A stretch of DNA of 64,000 nt from an uncultured Victivallales bacterium (GCA_934644965.1 CAKUDG010000001.1:62001-126000), one strand, 5' to 3'. Shown: positions 16,486 to 26,500, numbered from the stretch's first letter. The notes: generated by a model from the sequence alone, not told the origin. A program made the numbers and translations.

Positions 16486-17845
16486 ATTCTGCGTCAGGGA
16501 AGCGATGCGCCGCGTCGCCGCGAGTCTTGCCGCCGTCCCCGCAGCCCGATGCAGTTCTGAGACGATGCGCTTCGGGGATGGAAAACGAAGCAGTGCGGGA
16601 AAGAGTTCGGAAGCAACGGGAAAGGAAGGGAAGAACTTATTCATCGCACTTTTCCGAACTTTTGTTTTCCTCCGGCCTTCGGGAACGGAGGAATATCTGA
16701 ATCCAGCTGGAGCGGAAAAAACGGCGGGGACTCCTTCCCTCCCGCGGAGGAAAGAGAGTCTGTGGAGCTTCCTTTACTATTATCTGCGTTCCATGCGTCT
16801 CTATTATGCGTTTGTGACGGGTTCCACCACAGCCGCCGGGATTCTTGCCGCCCATGTTGTTGAGCCTGTTCCGGGATCTACGGCGGAGGGTGGCTGCGGA
16901 TTTGCGTTTTTTTCACTGCCTGCAGTACGCGAGTGTCTTGCTCTGGTCATCGGATTCCTCGCATGGGGAGTGAATCAGATATTCAACGACTACGGAAACC
17001 GGAAGGAGGATGCCAGGAATGCACCGGACCGGCCCATGGTGAACGGAAATCTGCCCGTGTTCCCGGCGCTGCTTTTATCGTGCGTTCTGATGCTTGTTTT
17101 TGCTGCGGCGATCTTCCTGGCGGCACCAGGAGCGTTGATCTTTCTCATTTGCGGGGCGCTTCTGAATCTTCTGTACAATTTCGGGAAGAAGATTCCGATA
17201 GCGGGATGCGTACTTTACGGGCTTTCCATTTCCATGTGCTATTTTTTTGGTTTTTTTGCGGCCGGCGGGAGGAATTTCAATTTTTCCGGAGGAGGCGGAT
17301 ACGGGATGGGCACATGGATTCCGGAAGGGATGATTTTCCCATGGATGATCTGCATCATTCTGCATGCGTCGATGTGCTATTTCAGCTGTTTCAAGGATAT
17401 GGAGGGTGACCGTGCGGTGGGAATACGGTCTATCCCGGTGATTTTTGGATACCGGAAGGCACTTCTGGGGGGAATGATTCTGGAAGGTCTGCTCCTTCTG
17501 AGCTTCGGAATCATTGCAGCTGCGGGTTTGCCGGGGGGAGCAGTATCCGGGGGGAAGGCGCCGGACGGCATGGAGGGGACGGCGGCCGCCGCCTCCGTAT
17601 GGATCGCTTTCTGCGCATGGGCGATAACGCTTCAGGAAGCGCTCCGGCTTCTGTTCCTTCTGAGGCGGAAGCGTTTGCATGAGGCGACCTGCGCGAACTG
17701 CCGGAACTGTGTTGCGCAAATGCTGCTGCTCTGCTGTCTCGGCATGGAAACGACATGGGAAAAACTGACCGTGCTTGCTGCGATTCCGTTTTCACTGATG
17801 ATGATTCAACTTCTTTTCGGGTGGTACGGAAATGAAAAGGAATAA
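16478..17845 (+). CDS. UbiA-family prenyltransferase
   Basis: A 455-residue integral membrane protein with about eight hydrophobic helices after residue 100. UbiA enzymes transfer a prenyl or related hydrophobic chain to an aromatic or polar acceptor in the inner membrane using two Asp-rich Mg-diphosphate sites. Here the first site reads NDYGNRKED (170-178), with Asn174 where the NDxxDxxxD motif has Asp. The second, DMEGD (307-311), is intact and followed by RAVGIRSIPVIFG, as in the family. Residues 1-95 form a low-complexity hydrophilic N-terminal extension not normally present, so a later start is possible, but none has a convincing RBS. It overlaps the MarR gene by 8 bases and the radical SAM gene by 14. 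Substrates unknown; the neighbours point to a lipid. Confidence 0.88.
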   Translation: MNEFCVREAMRRVAASLAAVPAARCSSETMRFGDGKRSSAGKSSEATGKEGKNLFIALFRTFVFLRPSGTEEYLNPAGAEKTAGTPSLPRRKESLWSFLYYYLRSMRLYYAFVTGSTTAAGILAAHVVEPVPGSTAEGGCGFAFFSLPAVRECLALVIGFLAWGVNQIFNDYGNRKEDARNAPDRPMVNGNLPVFPALLLSCVLMLVFAAAIFLAAPGALIFLICGALLNLLYNFGKKIPIAGCVLYGLSISMCYFFGFFAAGGRNFNFSGGGGYGMGTWIPEGMIFPWMICIILHASMCYFSCFKDMEGDRAVGIRSIPVIFGYRKALLGGMILEGLLLLSFGIIAAAGLPGGAVSGGKAPDGMEGTAAAASVWIAFCAWAITLQEALRLLFLLRRKRLHEATCANCRNCVAQMLLLCCLGMETTWEKLTVLAAIPFSLMMIQLLFGWYGNEKE

Positions 17846-19172
17846 ATTTCTTACGGGGGCAGAAAAAGCGGCATTGTATTTGCGGATCTCGCTTGACTGC
17901 GCATGGCGTCTGAAGTCGCCGCGGACACTGTTCCGTGCGGCGGGATTCACGAAGGTGTTTTTCCGGCACAAGGTGCGCCGTCTGCCGGGGGGAAGGTACA
18001 AGCTGGACTTCTACATGCCGGCCTATCCTTCGGACGCGTTTTTCAGGGCTATGGAAGACAAACTTCTCTGGCGTCCGCCGAGGCCGATCTCGGTGGTGCT
18101 TTCGATCACGAAGGCATGCGTCTGCCGCTGTCCGCACTGCTATCAGCGGCAGGATCCGGCGGAGGAACTCCAGCTGGACAGGCTCCTTCAAAACGTCCGA
18201 GAGCTCCGGGATTTCGGGATATCCGCCTGGGCCGTCGAAGGGGGAGAGCCGCTGCTGAAATTCGAGCGTCTGGCAGCGGTTCTCCGGGAACTTGCCGGAC
18301 AGGAAGTCTGGGTGAATTCCAACGGTTTTTCCGCAACGGACGAAAAAATTTCCATCATGTCGGAACTGGGCGTGACGGGCGTCATGAGTTCCATCCACTC
18401 CCCCGACCCGGAAACACACGATGCCTTCACCGGAGTCCCGGGCTCCCATGAACAGGCCCTGCTCTTTCTGGAAAAATGCCGCCGGAAAGGCATGCTCACC
18501 GGATTCAATACCGTACTCGGGGATGAAGCCGTTCTTTCCGGAGGCATTGAAAAAATCATGGTCCTCGCCGAAGAACGGGAGGTGGACTATGTTCAGCTGA
18601 TCCATCCCAAACCGAGCGGACGGTGGCTCGGGAGAAATTTGGAAAGTGCTCTTTCCTCCGAAGCCGTCCAAAGGGCCTGCGAAGCGCAGATCCGATACAA
18701 TTCTGGGAAGGAAAAACACTCTCCGATCCTGACGGCGCAGGTTTTTGAGGAATCCCCGGAAATGCTCGGCTGCTGCGGAGGCGGAATCGACCGCTTTTAC
18801 ATCGGAGCGGCGGGAGACGTTCAGCCATGCGAATTCGTCAATCTCTCTTTCGGCAATCTGAAGGACGTCTCATTCAGGACCGCCTTTGAAAGAATGCGCG
18901 AGGCCTTCCCAGTCCCCTGCTGCGAATGGATCTGCCGGACGCGCGCCCCTGAAATCGCCGCGGCGGCGGAGAAACTGGCAGAGGAACGGAACCATGCGCA
19001 AGCAGCTTGTAAAAGAGGAGAAAAAACAGATGCCCGGCCCCCCCAGGGAACGGAAAGCGGCAGGACTGTTCTTCCGCTCCCCTGGGAAAAGACACGTGAC
19101 CTCGTTGCGAAATGGAAAAAGCAAAGCGGCACCCCGACTCCGCTCTATCAGAAAATGGGGATTTACCGATGA
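17832..19172 (+). CDS. Radical SAM protein with Cys-rich C-terminal region
   Basis: A 446-residue enzyme with the radical SAM cluster motif C-x3-C-x2-C at Cys96, Cys100 and Cys103 (ACVCRCPHCY), the GGEPLL motif that follows strand 2, and VNSNGFSATDEKI. A second cysteine group (LGCCGGGIDRFYIGAAGDVQ, then PCEF, CCEWIC) resembles the SPASM/Twitch auxiliary cluster region (G-x-V-x-PC). The N-terminal 80 residues before the barrel are hydrophilic and reminiscent of lipid-pathway radical SAM proteins such as HpnH, but I cannot prove a relation. It would carry out a radical-based C-H or C-C transformation in the lipid pathway encoded by this operon. It overlaps UbiA by 14 bases and the lipid kinase by 4 (ATGA). 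Confidence 0.9.
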   Translation: MKRNKFLTGAEKAALYLRISLDCAWRLKSPRTLFRAAGFTKVFFRHKVRRLPGGRYKLDFYMPAYPSDAFFRAMEDKLLWRPPRPISVVLSITKACVCRCPHCYQRQDPAEELQLDRLLQNVRELRDFGISAWAVEGGEPLLKFERLAAVLRELAGQEVWVNSNGFSATDEKISIMSELGVTGVMSSIHSPDPETHDAFTGVPGSHEQALLFLEKCRRKGMLTGFNTVLGDEAVLSGGIEKIMVLAEEREVDYVQLIHPKPSGRWLGRNLESALSSEAVQRACEAQIRYNSGKEKHSPILTAQVFEESPEMLGCCGGGIDRFYIGAAGDVQPCEFVNLSFGNLKDVSFRTAFERMREAFPVPCCEWICRTRAPEIAAAAEKLAEERNHAQAACKRGEKTDARPPQGTESGRTVLPLPWEKTRDLVAKWKKQSGTPTPLYQKMGIYR

Positions 19173-20095
19173 AACGATATCTGATTCTGGTCAATCCCTC
19201 CTCCGGCGGGGGCAGGTCTCTGAGTCTGTGGGCGCGTTTTGCCCGGAGGCTTCCGAATTCGGAAAGCGTGATTCTGCACAGCATTGAGGAAGCCTCCGAA
19301 CGAGCGGAGGAGGCCGCGGAAAAGGGAACGGCGGACGCCGTCATCGCACTGGGGGGAGACGGAACCATCCACGCGGTCGCCAACGGTCTTCTCCGCAGTT
19401 CCCGCGGCGGCGGCAGCGACGGCGACGGAGCTTCCCTCCTTCCCCTCGGAGTCCTCTACGGCGGCACCAGTCCTGATTTCTGCCGCTTTCACGGAATTCC
19501 GCTGGATCCCGAAGCCGCGCTGGAAGTCATTCTTGCAGGGCATGCGGAAAGGGTTGAAGTTCTTCAGATTGAGCACAACGGGAAGATCCGGCGCGTTCTC
19601 TGCTCCTGCAATTTCGGGATGGGCGCGGATGTGGCGCAGCAGGCCAATACCCTGCGCCGTTTCTGCGGGGACCGGACGGGAACACTGCTCGCATTGATCC
19701 GGAATCTTCTGAAAAGTCCGGAATACGATTATATGCTCAACGGCCGTCCTCTGAAACACTGCAACCACCTGCTCATCACACGGATGCCGTACATCGCAGG
19801 AGGTCTGAAAATTGCGCTTCCGCCGCTGAAGGAAGAGGAATATCTGCTCTGGCATCTGCGGAATCATTCCTTTCTGAACTGGCTGGGACTTCTGGGGAAA
19901 TTCTACCGTGGAGCCCCCTGCGGAGAAAGTGCGGTCTGTTCGGGGATGCTGGAAATCGACACCCTCCCCCCCGGAGCTGACGGAGGAAAAATCGAATATG
20001 ACGGAGATCCCCGGGGAACACTCCCCGCAAGGATCTCTCCCTCGGAACGGAAACTTCTTCTTCTCAAACCAGGAACAAATGAGAGGCAGTCATGA
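19169..20095 (+). CDS. Diacylglycerol-kinase-type lipid kinase
   Basis: A 308-residue protein of the DAGK catalytic family (DgkB/YegS/sphingosine-kinase fold). Motifs: ILVNPSSGGG at residues 5-14, the nucleotide loop IALGGDGTIHAVANGL, GGTSPDFCRFHGIP (the family's GTANDFAR position) and IEYDGDPRG near the C terminus, the DGE-like catalytic region. Enzymes of this fold phosphorylate diacylglycerol, sphingosine or ceramide; the Caulobacter ceramide kinase CpgB belongs to this superfamily. Next to a serine-palmitoyltransferase-like gene, phosphorylation of a sphingoid-type or prenylated lipid is a reasonable inference. ATG at 19169 overlaps the radical SAM stop (ATGA); a longer open frame to 19112 lies inside that gene. 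It overlaps the next gene by four bases. Confidence 0.9.
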   Translation: MKRYLILVNPSSGGGRSLSLWARFARRLPNSESVILHSIEEASERAEEAAEKGTADAVIALGGDGTIHAVANGLLRSSRGGGSDGDGASLLPLGVLYGGTSPDFCRFHGIPLDPEAALEVILAGHAERVEVLQIEHNGKIRRVLCSCNFGMGADVAQQANTLRRFCGDRTGTLLALIRNLLKSPEYDYMLNGRPLKHCNHLLITRMPYIAGGLKIALPPLKEEEYLLWHLRNHSFLNWLGLLGKFYRGAPCGESAVCSGMLEIDTLPPGADGGKIEYDGDPRGTLPARISPSERKLLLLKPGTNERQS

Positions 20096-21036
20096 ACGAA
20101 TCCCGGTATATCCGGCTCTTTTCCGGAATTCACGGAAGCACGCCCTATCTCGCGGACGCGGAAATCATGGCCCGTCCGGACGGATTTGCCTTGTTCTCCA
20201 TCGACAGTTTTTCCGAAGAGGAAGACTTCTTCCGGAACACTCCCCCCGGCATCATCGGGCACAACATGGCCGCCGCGGTCTGTTCCGACCTTCTGGCATG
20301 CGGAGTCCGGCCGGAACTGCTGCTCCAGGCATGGAACATCGATGAATCACGGGGGGAGGACTACTACCGGAGGATCGCAGACGGCATTGAAGAAGTGCTG
20401 CGCCATTACAGAGCGTTCTCTCCCGGCGGCGACACGGGATCTGCAAAGCAGTGGAACTACACCGCTGCCGCAATCGCCCACAGCGCTTCCGCACCCGTGC
20501 GGCGCAGGACTTCCAGACGCGTTCCGTTCGATCTGTATCTTTCCGGCGGACTCGGGACAACGAATCTGGCAGTGTTCCTGGGCTCTCCGCTTCCGGAAAT
20601 CCCCCTGCGCGAGCCCGTGCCTCCGGACGCGCTCTTCGGAACCGACACCAGCGGAGGATTTTTCGATGCTCTGGAGAACTTCCGCCGTGTCAACCGCGGG
20701 ATGAGACTCTGCATCGATCTGGAGCGGGTTCTTGCCCCGGAACTCCGCACGCAGTGCCCTCCGGGAATTTCCAGTGCGTATTTCACACTGATCGGAGGCG
20801 CGGGCGAATATGAACTGCTCTTCGCTGTCGAACAGGGGACGGAACTTCCCGGAATGATCCACATCGGGGAAGGCGATTTCAGAAAGGACGATGATCCTCG
20901 GAACGAGATCACCTTTCTGGAAGGGGGAAGCCCTCTTGGAAGCATGAAAACCCCTCCGCCGGATTACCGGGACATTCCCCCGGAACGATATCTGCAGGAA
21001 ACCGGAAACTATTTCAAGGAGGTGCTGGAAGAATGA
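20092..21036 (+). CDS. ThiL/PurM-like ATP-binding protein (AIR synthase-related)
   Basis: A 314-residue protein with the PurM/ThiL/HypE/SelD two-domain layout. The N-terminal half has SIDSFSEEEDFF (the metal-binding 'D' loop), GHNMAAAVCSDLLACGVRPE (family: G...a...sDi.AMGa.P) and GGDTGSAKQW (the GGDT glycine-rich loop). The C-terminal half has YLSGGLGTTNL and the hallmark GGAGEYELLFA, very like ThiL's GEDYELLF. These enzymes activate substrates by ATP-dependent phosphorylation (thiamine monophosphate, FGAM, selenide). No thiamine or purine genes are near; instead it is ATGA-coupled on both sides to lipid genes. A kinase for a lipid precursor or head group is inferred, with no described precedent that I can name. 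Confidence 0.8.
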   Translation: MNESRYIRLFSGIHGSTPYLADAEIMARPDGFALFSIDSFSEEEDFFRNTPPGIIGHNMAAAVCSDLLACGVRPELLLQAWNIDESRGEDYYRRIADGIEEVLRHYRAFSPGGDTGSAKQWNYTAAAIAHSASAPVRRRTSRRVPFDLYLSGGLGTTNLAVFLGSPLPEIPLREPVPPDALFGTDTSGGFFDALENFRRVNRGMRLCIDLERVLAPELRTQCPPGISSAYFTLIGGAGEYELLFAVEQGTELPGMIHIGEGDFRKDDDPRNEITFLEGGSPLGSMKTPPPDYRDIPPERYLQETGNYFKEVLEE

Positions 21037-22349
21037 CGAAATCCCTGTTTGAAAAATGTTTTGCATACGGTTCAGGAGGCATCGAAGAAAAGGCGGAACT
21101 TCTGGAGAAGGAGCTCAAACGGAATCCGCCGTCGTACTACGAAGGGCTGCAGATGGTGCTGCTGGAAGGAGTGAAACCGGTCACGAAAGTCCGCACGCCC
21201 TCCGGAGAAGTCCGGGACATGCTGATGTTCGGGAGCAATTCCTTTCTGAATCTGAATCATCATCCCCGGGTGCTCGAAGCAGGACGCCGCGCCGCGGAAC
21301 GCTTCGGCTCCGGAAACGGATCGCCCCCGCTCTATGCCGGACAGACCGTGATCCATGAAGAACTGGAGGAGGAACTGGCCCGTTTCTGCGGGACGGAAGC
21401 GGCAGTCCTCTTTCCGGCGGGATACAGCGGGAATCTGGGCGTGCTTTCCGGACTCTGCCGGAGCGGAGACACCATCTGCTGCGACGCTGACAACCATGCC
21501 TCGCTTTTCGACGGAGTCCGTCTTTCGGGCGCCACTTTTCTTCCGTACCCCCATTTGAAGCCTCGCCGTCTGGAACAACGTCTGCTGCAGAGGGAGGCAT
21601 CCGACCACAGCCCGTCATCAGGCGGCCCCTCCCCCCTCTCCGGACACGGGGAGAAAACGGAAACGGGAAAAAATTCCGGCGGACTCCTGATCGTTTCGGA
21701 CGGAGTGTTTTCCATGGAAGGCAGTCTTGCTCCCGTGGATGAACTGGTCCGCCTGAAAGAACGCTTCGGAGCCTTCCTGATGATCGACGACGCACACGGA
21801 TTCTGGGCCGTCGGCCCCGACGGCGCCGGCACGGCCGCCTGTTTCGGACTCCGGGACAAAGTTGACCTGCACTACGGCACCTTCAGCAAAGCGCTGGGCC
21901 AGACGGGAGGATTCGCGGCAGGGAAAAAATCCGTCATCAACTATCTGCGCTATTATGCCAGAAGCTGTTTTTTTTCGAGCGGGATTGCGGCAGTTTCCGC
22001 GGCGGAGATTCTCGAATCCGTCAGAATCGTCCGGGAGGAGCCGGAACATCTGGAAAGGCTCCGCCGCAACCGGGACTTCTTCCAGAAGGAGCTCGAAGAC
22101 GCCGGATTCAACACCCTGAACAGCCGTTCGGCAATTCTGCCGCTTCTGGTCGGGGACGAGGAAAAACTCGGGCTGTTCCAGAAAGATCTCTTCCGCGCGG
22201 GGATCTTCTCCAATATCGGGACAACGCCCGCGGTGAGTGCGAGAAAGTGCCGTCTCCGGCTGAATGTCATGGCCACTCATTCGCGGGAACAGCTTGCGCG
22301 CGCGGCGGAAATTCTTCTCGAAATCGGGAAGAAATATGAAATAGTGTGA
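21033..22349 (+). CDS. Alpha-oxoamine synthase, serine palmitoyltransferase-like
   Basis: A 438-residue PLP enzyme of the alpha-oxoamine synthase family (SPT, KBL, BioF, ALAS), which condenses an amino acid with an acyl thioester and releases CO2. Visible: FGSGNGSPPLYAGQTVIHEELE (substrate lid), FPAGYSGNLGVLSGL, DDAHGFWAVGPDGAG (PLP Asp and ring-stacking region) and the Schiff-base lysine in YGTFSKALGQTGG (Lys286). An N-terminal extension of about 60 residues resembles that of SPT rather than BioF, and no other biotin gene is present. A low-complexity insert of about 28 residues lies at 188-216. Start at 21033 overlaps the previous stop (ATGA). First committed step of a sphingoid-like base is the favoured role; amino acid and acyl donor are unproven. 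Confidence 0.87.
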   Translation: MTKSLFEKCFAYGSGGIEEKAELLEKELKRNPPSYYEGLQMVLLEGVKPVTKVRTPSGEVRDMLMFGSNSFLNLNHHPRVLEAGRRAAERFGSGNGSPPLYAGQTVIHEELEEELARFCGTEAAVLFPAGYSGNLGVLSGLCRSGDTICCDADNHASLFDGVRLSGATFLPYPHLKPRRLEQRLLQREASDHSPSSGGPSPLSGHGEKTETGKNSGGLLIVSDGVFSMEGSLAPVDELVRLKERFGAFLMIDDAHGFWAVGPDGAGTAACFGLRDKVDLHYGTFSKALGQTGGFAAGKKSVINYLRYYARSCFFSSGIAAVSAAEILESVRIVREEPEHLERLRRNRDFFQKELEDAGFNTLNSRSAILPLLVGDEEKLGLFQKDLFRAGIFSNIGTTPAVSARKCRLRLNVMATHSREQLARAAEILLEIGKKYEIV

Positions 22350-22523
22350 TCAGGGGAGAGCAGATCAGAGAAATTTTGTGATTTTTTGATTCTGCCATTA
22401 GAGCATTTTGTCGTCCGCTCCTGCTTCCGGCACGGGCACAGAGAGTTCATCCACAGCACACATCTTCATTTTCATTCTGGAGAAGGAAAAAGAGAAAGGA
22501 AAAAGAGAAAGGAGTTCCTTGCC

Positions 22524-23492
22524 ATGAATCGGGTTCTCATTACCGGAGCGGGGGGCTATATCGGATCCAACGCGGCTCTGTATTTTCTGCAAAAAGGCTG
22601 CCGCGTCACGGGAATGATTCACCGGGAAGCGGCGCCGCGGCGTCTGGAAGGCACCGGGATCGAACTGGAAAAGGCGGAATTGTGCGATCCAGGCTCGCTG
22701 GAACGGCTCTTTGATCACAGGACCTACGACTTTGTGATCCATATTGCCGCCCGCGCCGGCGACACGGGAAGGGACGAAGTGTTCCGGAAAGTGAATTATG
22801 AAGCCGTCCGGCAGCTTGCACTCCTGAGCATGAAACACCATGTGAAACGCTTCGTCTACCTTTCCACTTCAGACGTCTACGGGCTGCACGACTTCCATGG
22901 GGAAGGCGAGGACGATCTTCCCCTGGACCATTCCGCCCGTCATCCATACCCGAAATACAAAATTCTTTCCGAGGAATGGCTTCGCGCGAATCTTCCGCAG
23001 GAACGTTTCTCCTGCGTTCGTCCCTGCGTGGTCTGGGGGAACGGGGACAGCACCATCACTCCGAGAGCAATCGCCTTTCTGAAACGTTCCCCCTTCGTCT
23101 TTCACTTCGGGACCTGGAAAGGGGAGAACCGCTGGCCGCTTGCGCATGTGGAAAATGTCTGCCGGACTCTTTTCGCCGCGATGATCCTGCCGGAAGCAGG
23201 CGGGAGGGGCGTCACCGTTCTCGACAGCAGGCGGACCTCGCTCCGGGAGTTCTACCATGCAGTCGCGGAGAAATATCTGCCGGGGAAAACGCTCCGGGAA
23301 ATTTCTCTTCCGCTCTGGAGCATTCTTCCGGCGGCATGGTTTTCCAGCACATTCTCCGGGGACAAGGCGCTCTTCGATCCCACGCTCTACTCTCTTGCCA
23401 CCATCACGCATCATCTGGATTTCAGCAACGCCCGGATGCTCGAATGGCTGAGAAAGGCGGGAACGGAAGAAGAAAAAGACGGCACTTTCTGA
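22524..23492 (+). CDS. NAD-dependent epimerase/3beta-HSD-like reductase (CerR-like)
   Basis: A 322-residue extended short-chain dehydrogenase. NAD-binding GAGGYIGSNAALYFL at residues 8-22; active-site Tyr-x3-Lys in HPYPKYKILSE; catalytic serine/threonine in FVYLSTSDVYG; SCVRPCVVWGNGDSTI, typical of the 3beta-hydroxysteroid dehydrogenase-type subgroup. In bacterial sphingolipid synthesis the 3-oxo group is reduced by CerR, an enzyme of this extended class, so a matching ketoreductase role is inferred. Unlike the preceding genes it is separated by 174 bases from the synthase, but it has AAAGGAG nine bases before the ATG and the same direction; it probably belongs to the same operon. The gene ends 74 bases before the convergent RND pump. 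Confidence 0.83.
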   Translation: MNRVLITGAGGYIGSNAALYFLQKGCRVTGMIHREAAPRRLEGTGIELEKAELCDPGSLERLFDHRTYDFVIHIAARAGDTGRDEVFRKVNYEAVRQLALLSMKHHVKRFVYLSTSDVYGLHDFHGEGEDDLPLDHSARHPYPKYKILSEEWLRANLPQERFSCVRPCVVWGNGDSTITPRAIAFLKRSPFVFHFGTWKGENRWPLAHVENVCRTLFAAMILPEAGGRGVTVLDSRRTSLREFYHAVAEKYLPGKTLREISLPLWSILPAAWFSSTFSGDKALFDPTLYSLATITHHLDFSNARMLEWLRKAGTEEEKDGTF

Positions 23493-23566
23493 ACAACAGG
23501 CGCAGTCTCCGGAAATTTCCGGAATTTTCCGGGAGAATGTTCAAGAGTCAGGAGAAACGCTTCTTT

Positions 23567-26500
23567 TTACAGAGCAGCGGTCTTCTTCCGGATCCGGGAA
23601 TCGAAGAGTTCGCGGATCTTTCTCAGAGTGCGGAACAGCAGATGACGCCGGGGCTTCGCCGTGTCATGCACGAAAATGAAATAGAGCGCCGGAATCACAT
23701 ACAAAGTCAGGAACGAGGCGATCGTGAGTCCGCCGACGACGCCCATCCCGCAGCTGGAACGCAGTTCCGACCCCAGACCCGTCCCGAGCGCCATGGGAAG
23801 CATCCCCGCGACAGACGCGATACTCGTCATCACAATCGGGCGGAATTTGGACTGAGTCGCCATCAGCATGGCCTTGTGAGTCGTCACGCCGGACTTCACA
23901 AGCGTGGCGCATTCATCCATGATCAGAATGGCGTTGTTCACCACGATACCGATCATCATCACACCGCCGAGCAGGCCCATCATGGACATGGACATGCCCG
24001 TTGCCCAGAGCGTCACATACATCCCGAGGAAGCCGAGCGGCACCGTGAACATGATCAGGAAAGGACGCGTCCAGGATTCCATGATGGCGGCGATCAGCAG
24101 ATACGTCAGGACCGTGGCGAGCAGAATCACCTGCAGAAATTCCGTTGCGGTCTCGTTCATGAGTTCCACGTTTCCGCTCATGCGGACACCATATCCGGGA
24201 GGGAGGGCCTCCTGAGCCATTTTCCCGATCTGTTCGGAAACGGGGCCGAGAGCCATTCCGGGGGCGGTGTTGGCATAGAGCCACATGGTCCGGACCTTGT
24301 CATAACGGTTGACGACAACCGGACGGGTGTCCTCGGTAATTTCGGCAAGGGCTTCGGCGCCGAGGGGATTGTTGTCCTTGACGGCGGGAGAGGCCTGGCG
24401 GAGCTGTTCTTCACCATATTCCTTCTGGTTTTTGACGCGGATGTCGAAGGTGCGGGCTCCGGAGCGGTAGTCACCGACTTCAATGCCGTCGAGAGCCCCC
24501 AGAAGATATTCGTAGAGCTCGTTTGCCGACATGTCGAGATTCTGCAGCACGGTTCTGCGTGGCGTGATGTTGATATTCGGTTTCCGTTCGCGCCGGCTGG
24601 AGTCAAGGTCCCGCGTGATTCCGAGTGCGGGAAGGTTTTCCATCACCTTCATTTCGGCCTGTTCCAGGACTTCCAGATCGGTGCCGTTCATGACGCAGCG
24701 GATTTCCGCGCCGCTGCCGCCGAAGGTGGCGGGAATGGAAAGGGTGACGCGGCAGTTGTCCAGATAGGAGAGTTCGTCACGGAGCATGGCCTGAAGGGCG
24801 TAGATGGATTCCTCGCGTTCAAATTTGTCGGTGGTGCGCAGATTGATCTGGCCGATGTAGACGGCGGAGCTGACCTGTCCGCTCCCCCCGTCGGAATCGC
24901 CGACGGAAATGGACATCCCGCGGATGAAATCGAATTTTTTCAGATGATCCGCCGCTTCCAGAATCAGTTTGTTGGTAGTCTCAAGATTATAATTGGTCGG
25001 GAACTCGAATTTGATGCGGATTTCCCCCTGGTCGCAGAAGGGAAGGAAGGAGAGTCCGACCTGGGGCACAATCCAGAGGACGGTCCCGAGAGAAAGCAGA
25101 ATCACCGCAAGCATCAGGGACTTCGGATGGCGTGAAGTCCATTCGATGCTTCTGTCGAATTTTCGGCAGAGCCAGTCGTATCCGGTGTCCCAGGGCAGGA
25201 AGAGGCGCTGGAGGAAGGATTTCTCCTGAAGTCCGGAATGACTTTTCTTCTTCAGGAGCACGCACGCCAGAATCGGAGTCAGAGTGAAGCTGATGAAAAG
25301 CGACACCAGGGTTGCGCCGACCATCACGCCTGCGAAAGGCACCATCATCTGCCCGATGCGGCTGTTCATCATCATGACGGGGACAAAAACCACCACATTG
25401 GTCAGAGCGCTGGCCGAAACGGCCGCGATGACTTCCCCCGTCCCGTGCTCCGCGGCATTCCGGATGGATTCGCCCCGGTCCAGATGCTTGAAGATGTTTT
25501 CGATCACCACGATGGAGTTCGTCACCAGCACGCCCACGGAACAGCCCAGGGAAAGAAGGGTCATGATGTTGAAGGAATACTGGAAATACTCCATGACCGC
25601 GAAGGTCACGATCACCGAAATCGGCATCGAAATCATCACGATGAAAGTGGAACGCGGTTCATGCAGGAAGAGGAAGAGCAGCACGGCGGTCAGAATGATT
25701 CCGGTGATGATGCTGCTCCAGGCGTCGTCGACGGAGGCCTGAATGAATGCGCCCGAATCGGTGAACCAGACGAGTTTCATCCCGGTGGGCAGTTCGCCGT
25801 TCCGGACCATGGCGTCGAAACGCTCTCGAATGCCGCGGATGACTTCAATGGCGTTGGCTTCGCCTTTCTTGACAATGCGGAAACGGGCGGCGGGTTCACC
25901 GTTCACATAGGCTTTGCTGCGGACTTCGCGGCTCATGAACTTGACTTCCGCAACGTCCCGCAGATAGATGCGCTTGCCTTTGAATTTGCCGACTTCGAGG
26001 GAGCGGATCTGTTCAAAATCCTTGAAGTCGCCGTCGAAGGTGACGTTCTTTTCCATCCGGTCGAACTGAATTCTGCCGAGAGGCTCGCGGATGTTGTTTT
26101 CCCGGAGCTTGTTCACGACGTCGTTGATGGAAAGGTTCATGGCGGTCAGCTTTGCGCGGTCGAGGAGCACATGGATCTGCATTTCGTTGGCGCCGTAGAC
26201 GCGGACTTCACCGACTCCGGGAACGGAGGAGAAACGGTCCGCAATCACATCATCGGCGTAGTCGTAAAGATCGTCCTGTGTGCGGTCGCCGACGAGAAAG
26301 GCCTGGACGACTGTGGTGGCGTTGGTGTCGATTTTCCGGATTGTCGGCTCATCGGCACCGTCGGGGAGATTCTCCCGGATGCGGTTCAGGGCCTCCCGGA
26401 TGTCGGTCGCGGCGACATCCACATCAATGCCCATATTGAATTCCAGCTGAATCCGGGCCTCGTCCTCGATGGAAACGCTGGTGATGTGTTTGATTCCGTC

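Noticed and set aside
21033..22349. Possibility that the oxoamine synthase is BioF (biotin synthesis)
   Set aside because: No other biotin gene is present, the N-terminal extension is SPT-like, and it is coupled to lipid genes. Not excluded without a tree.
23493..23566. Repeated CCGGAAA elements between convergent genes as a bidirectional terminator
   Set aside because: The inverted repeats are imperfect and no T tract follows on either strand.
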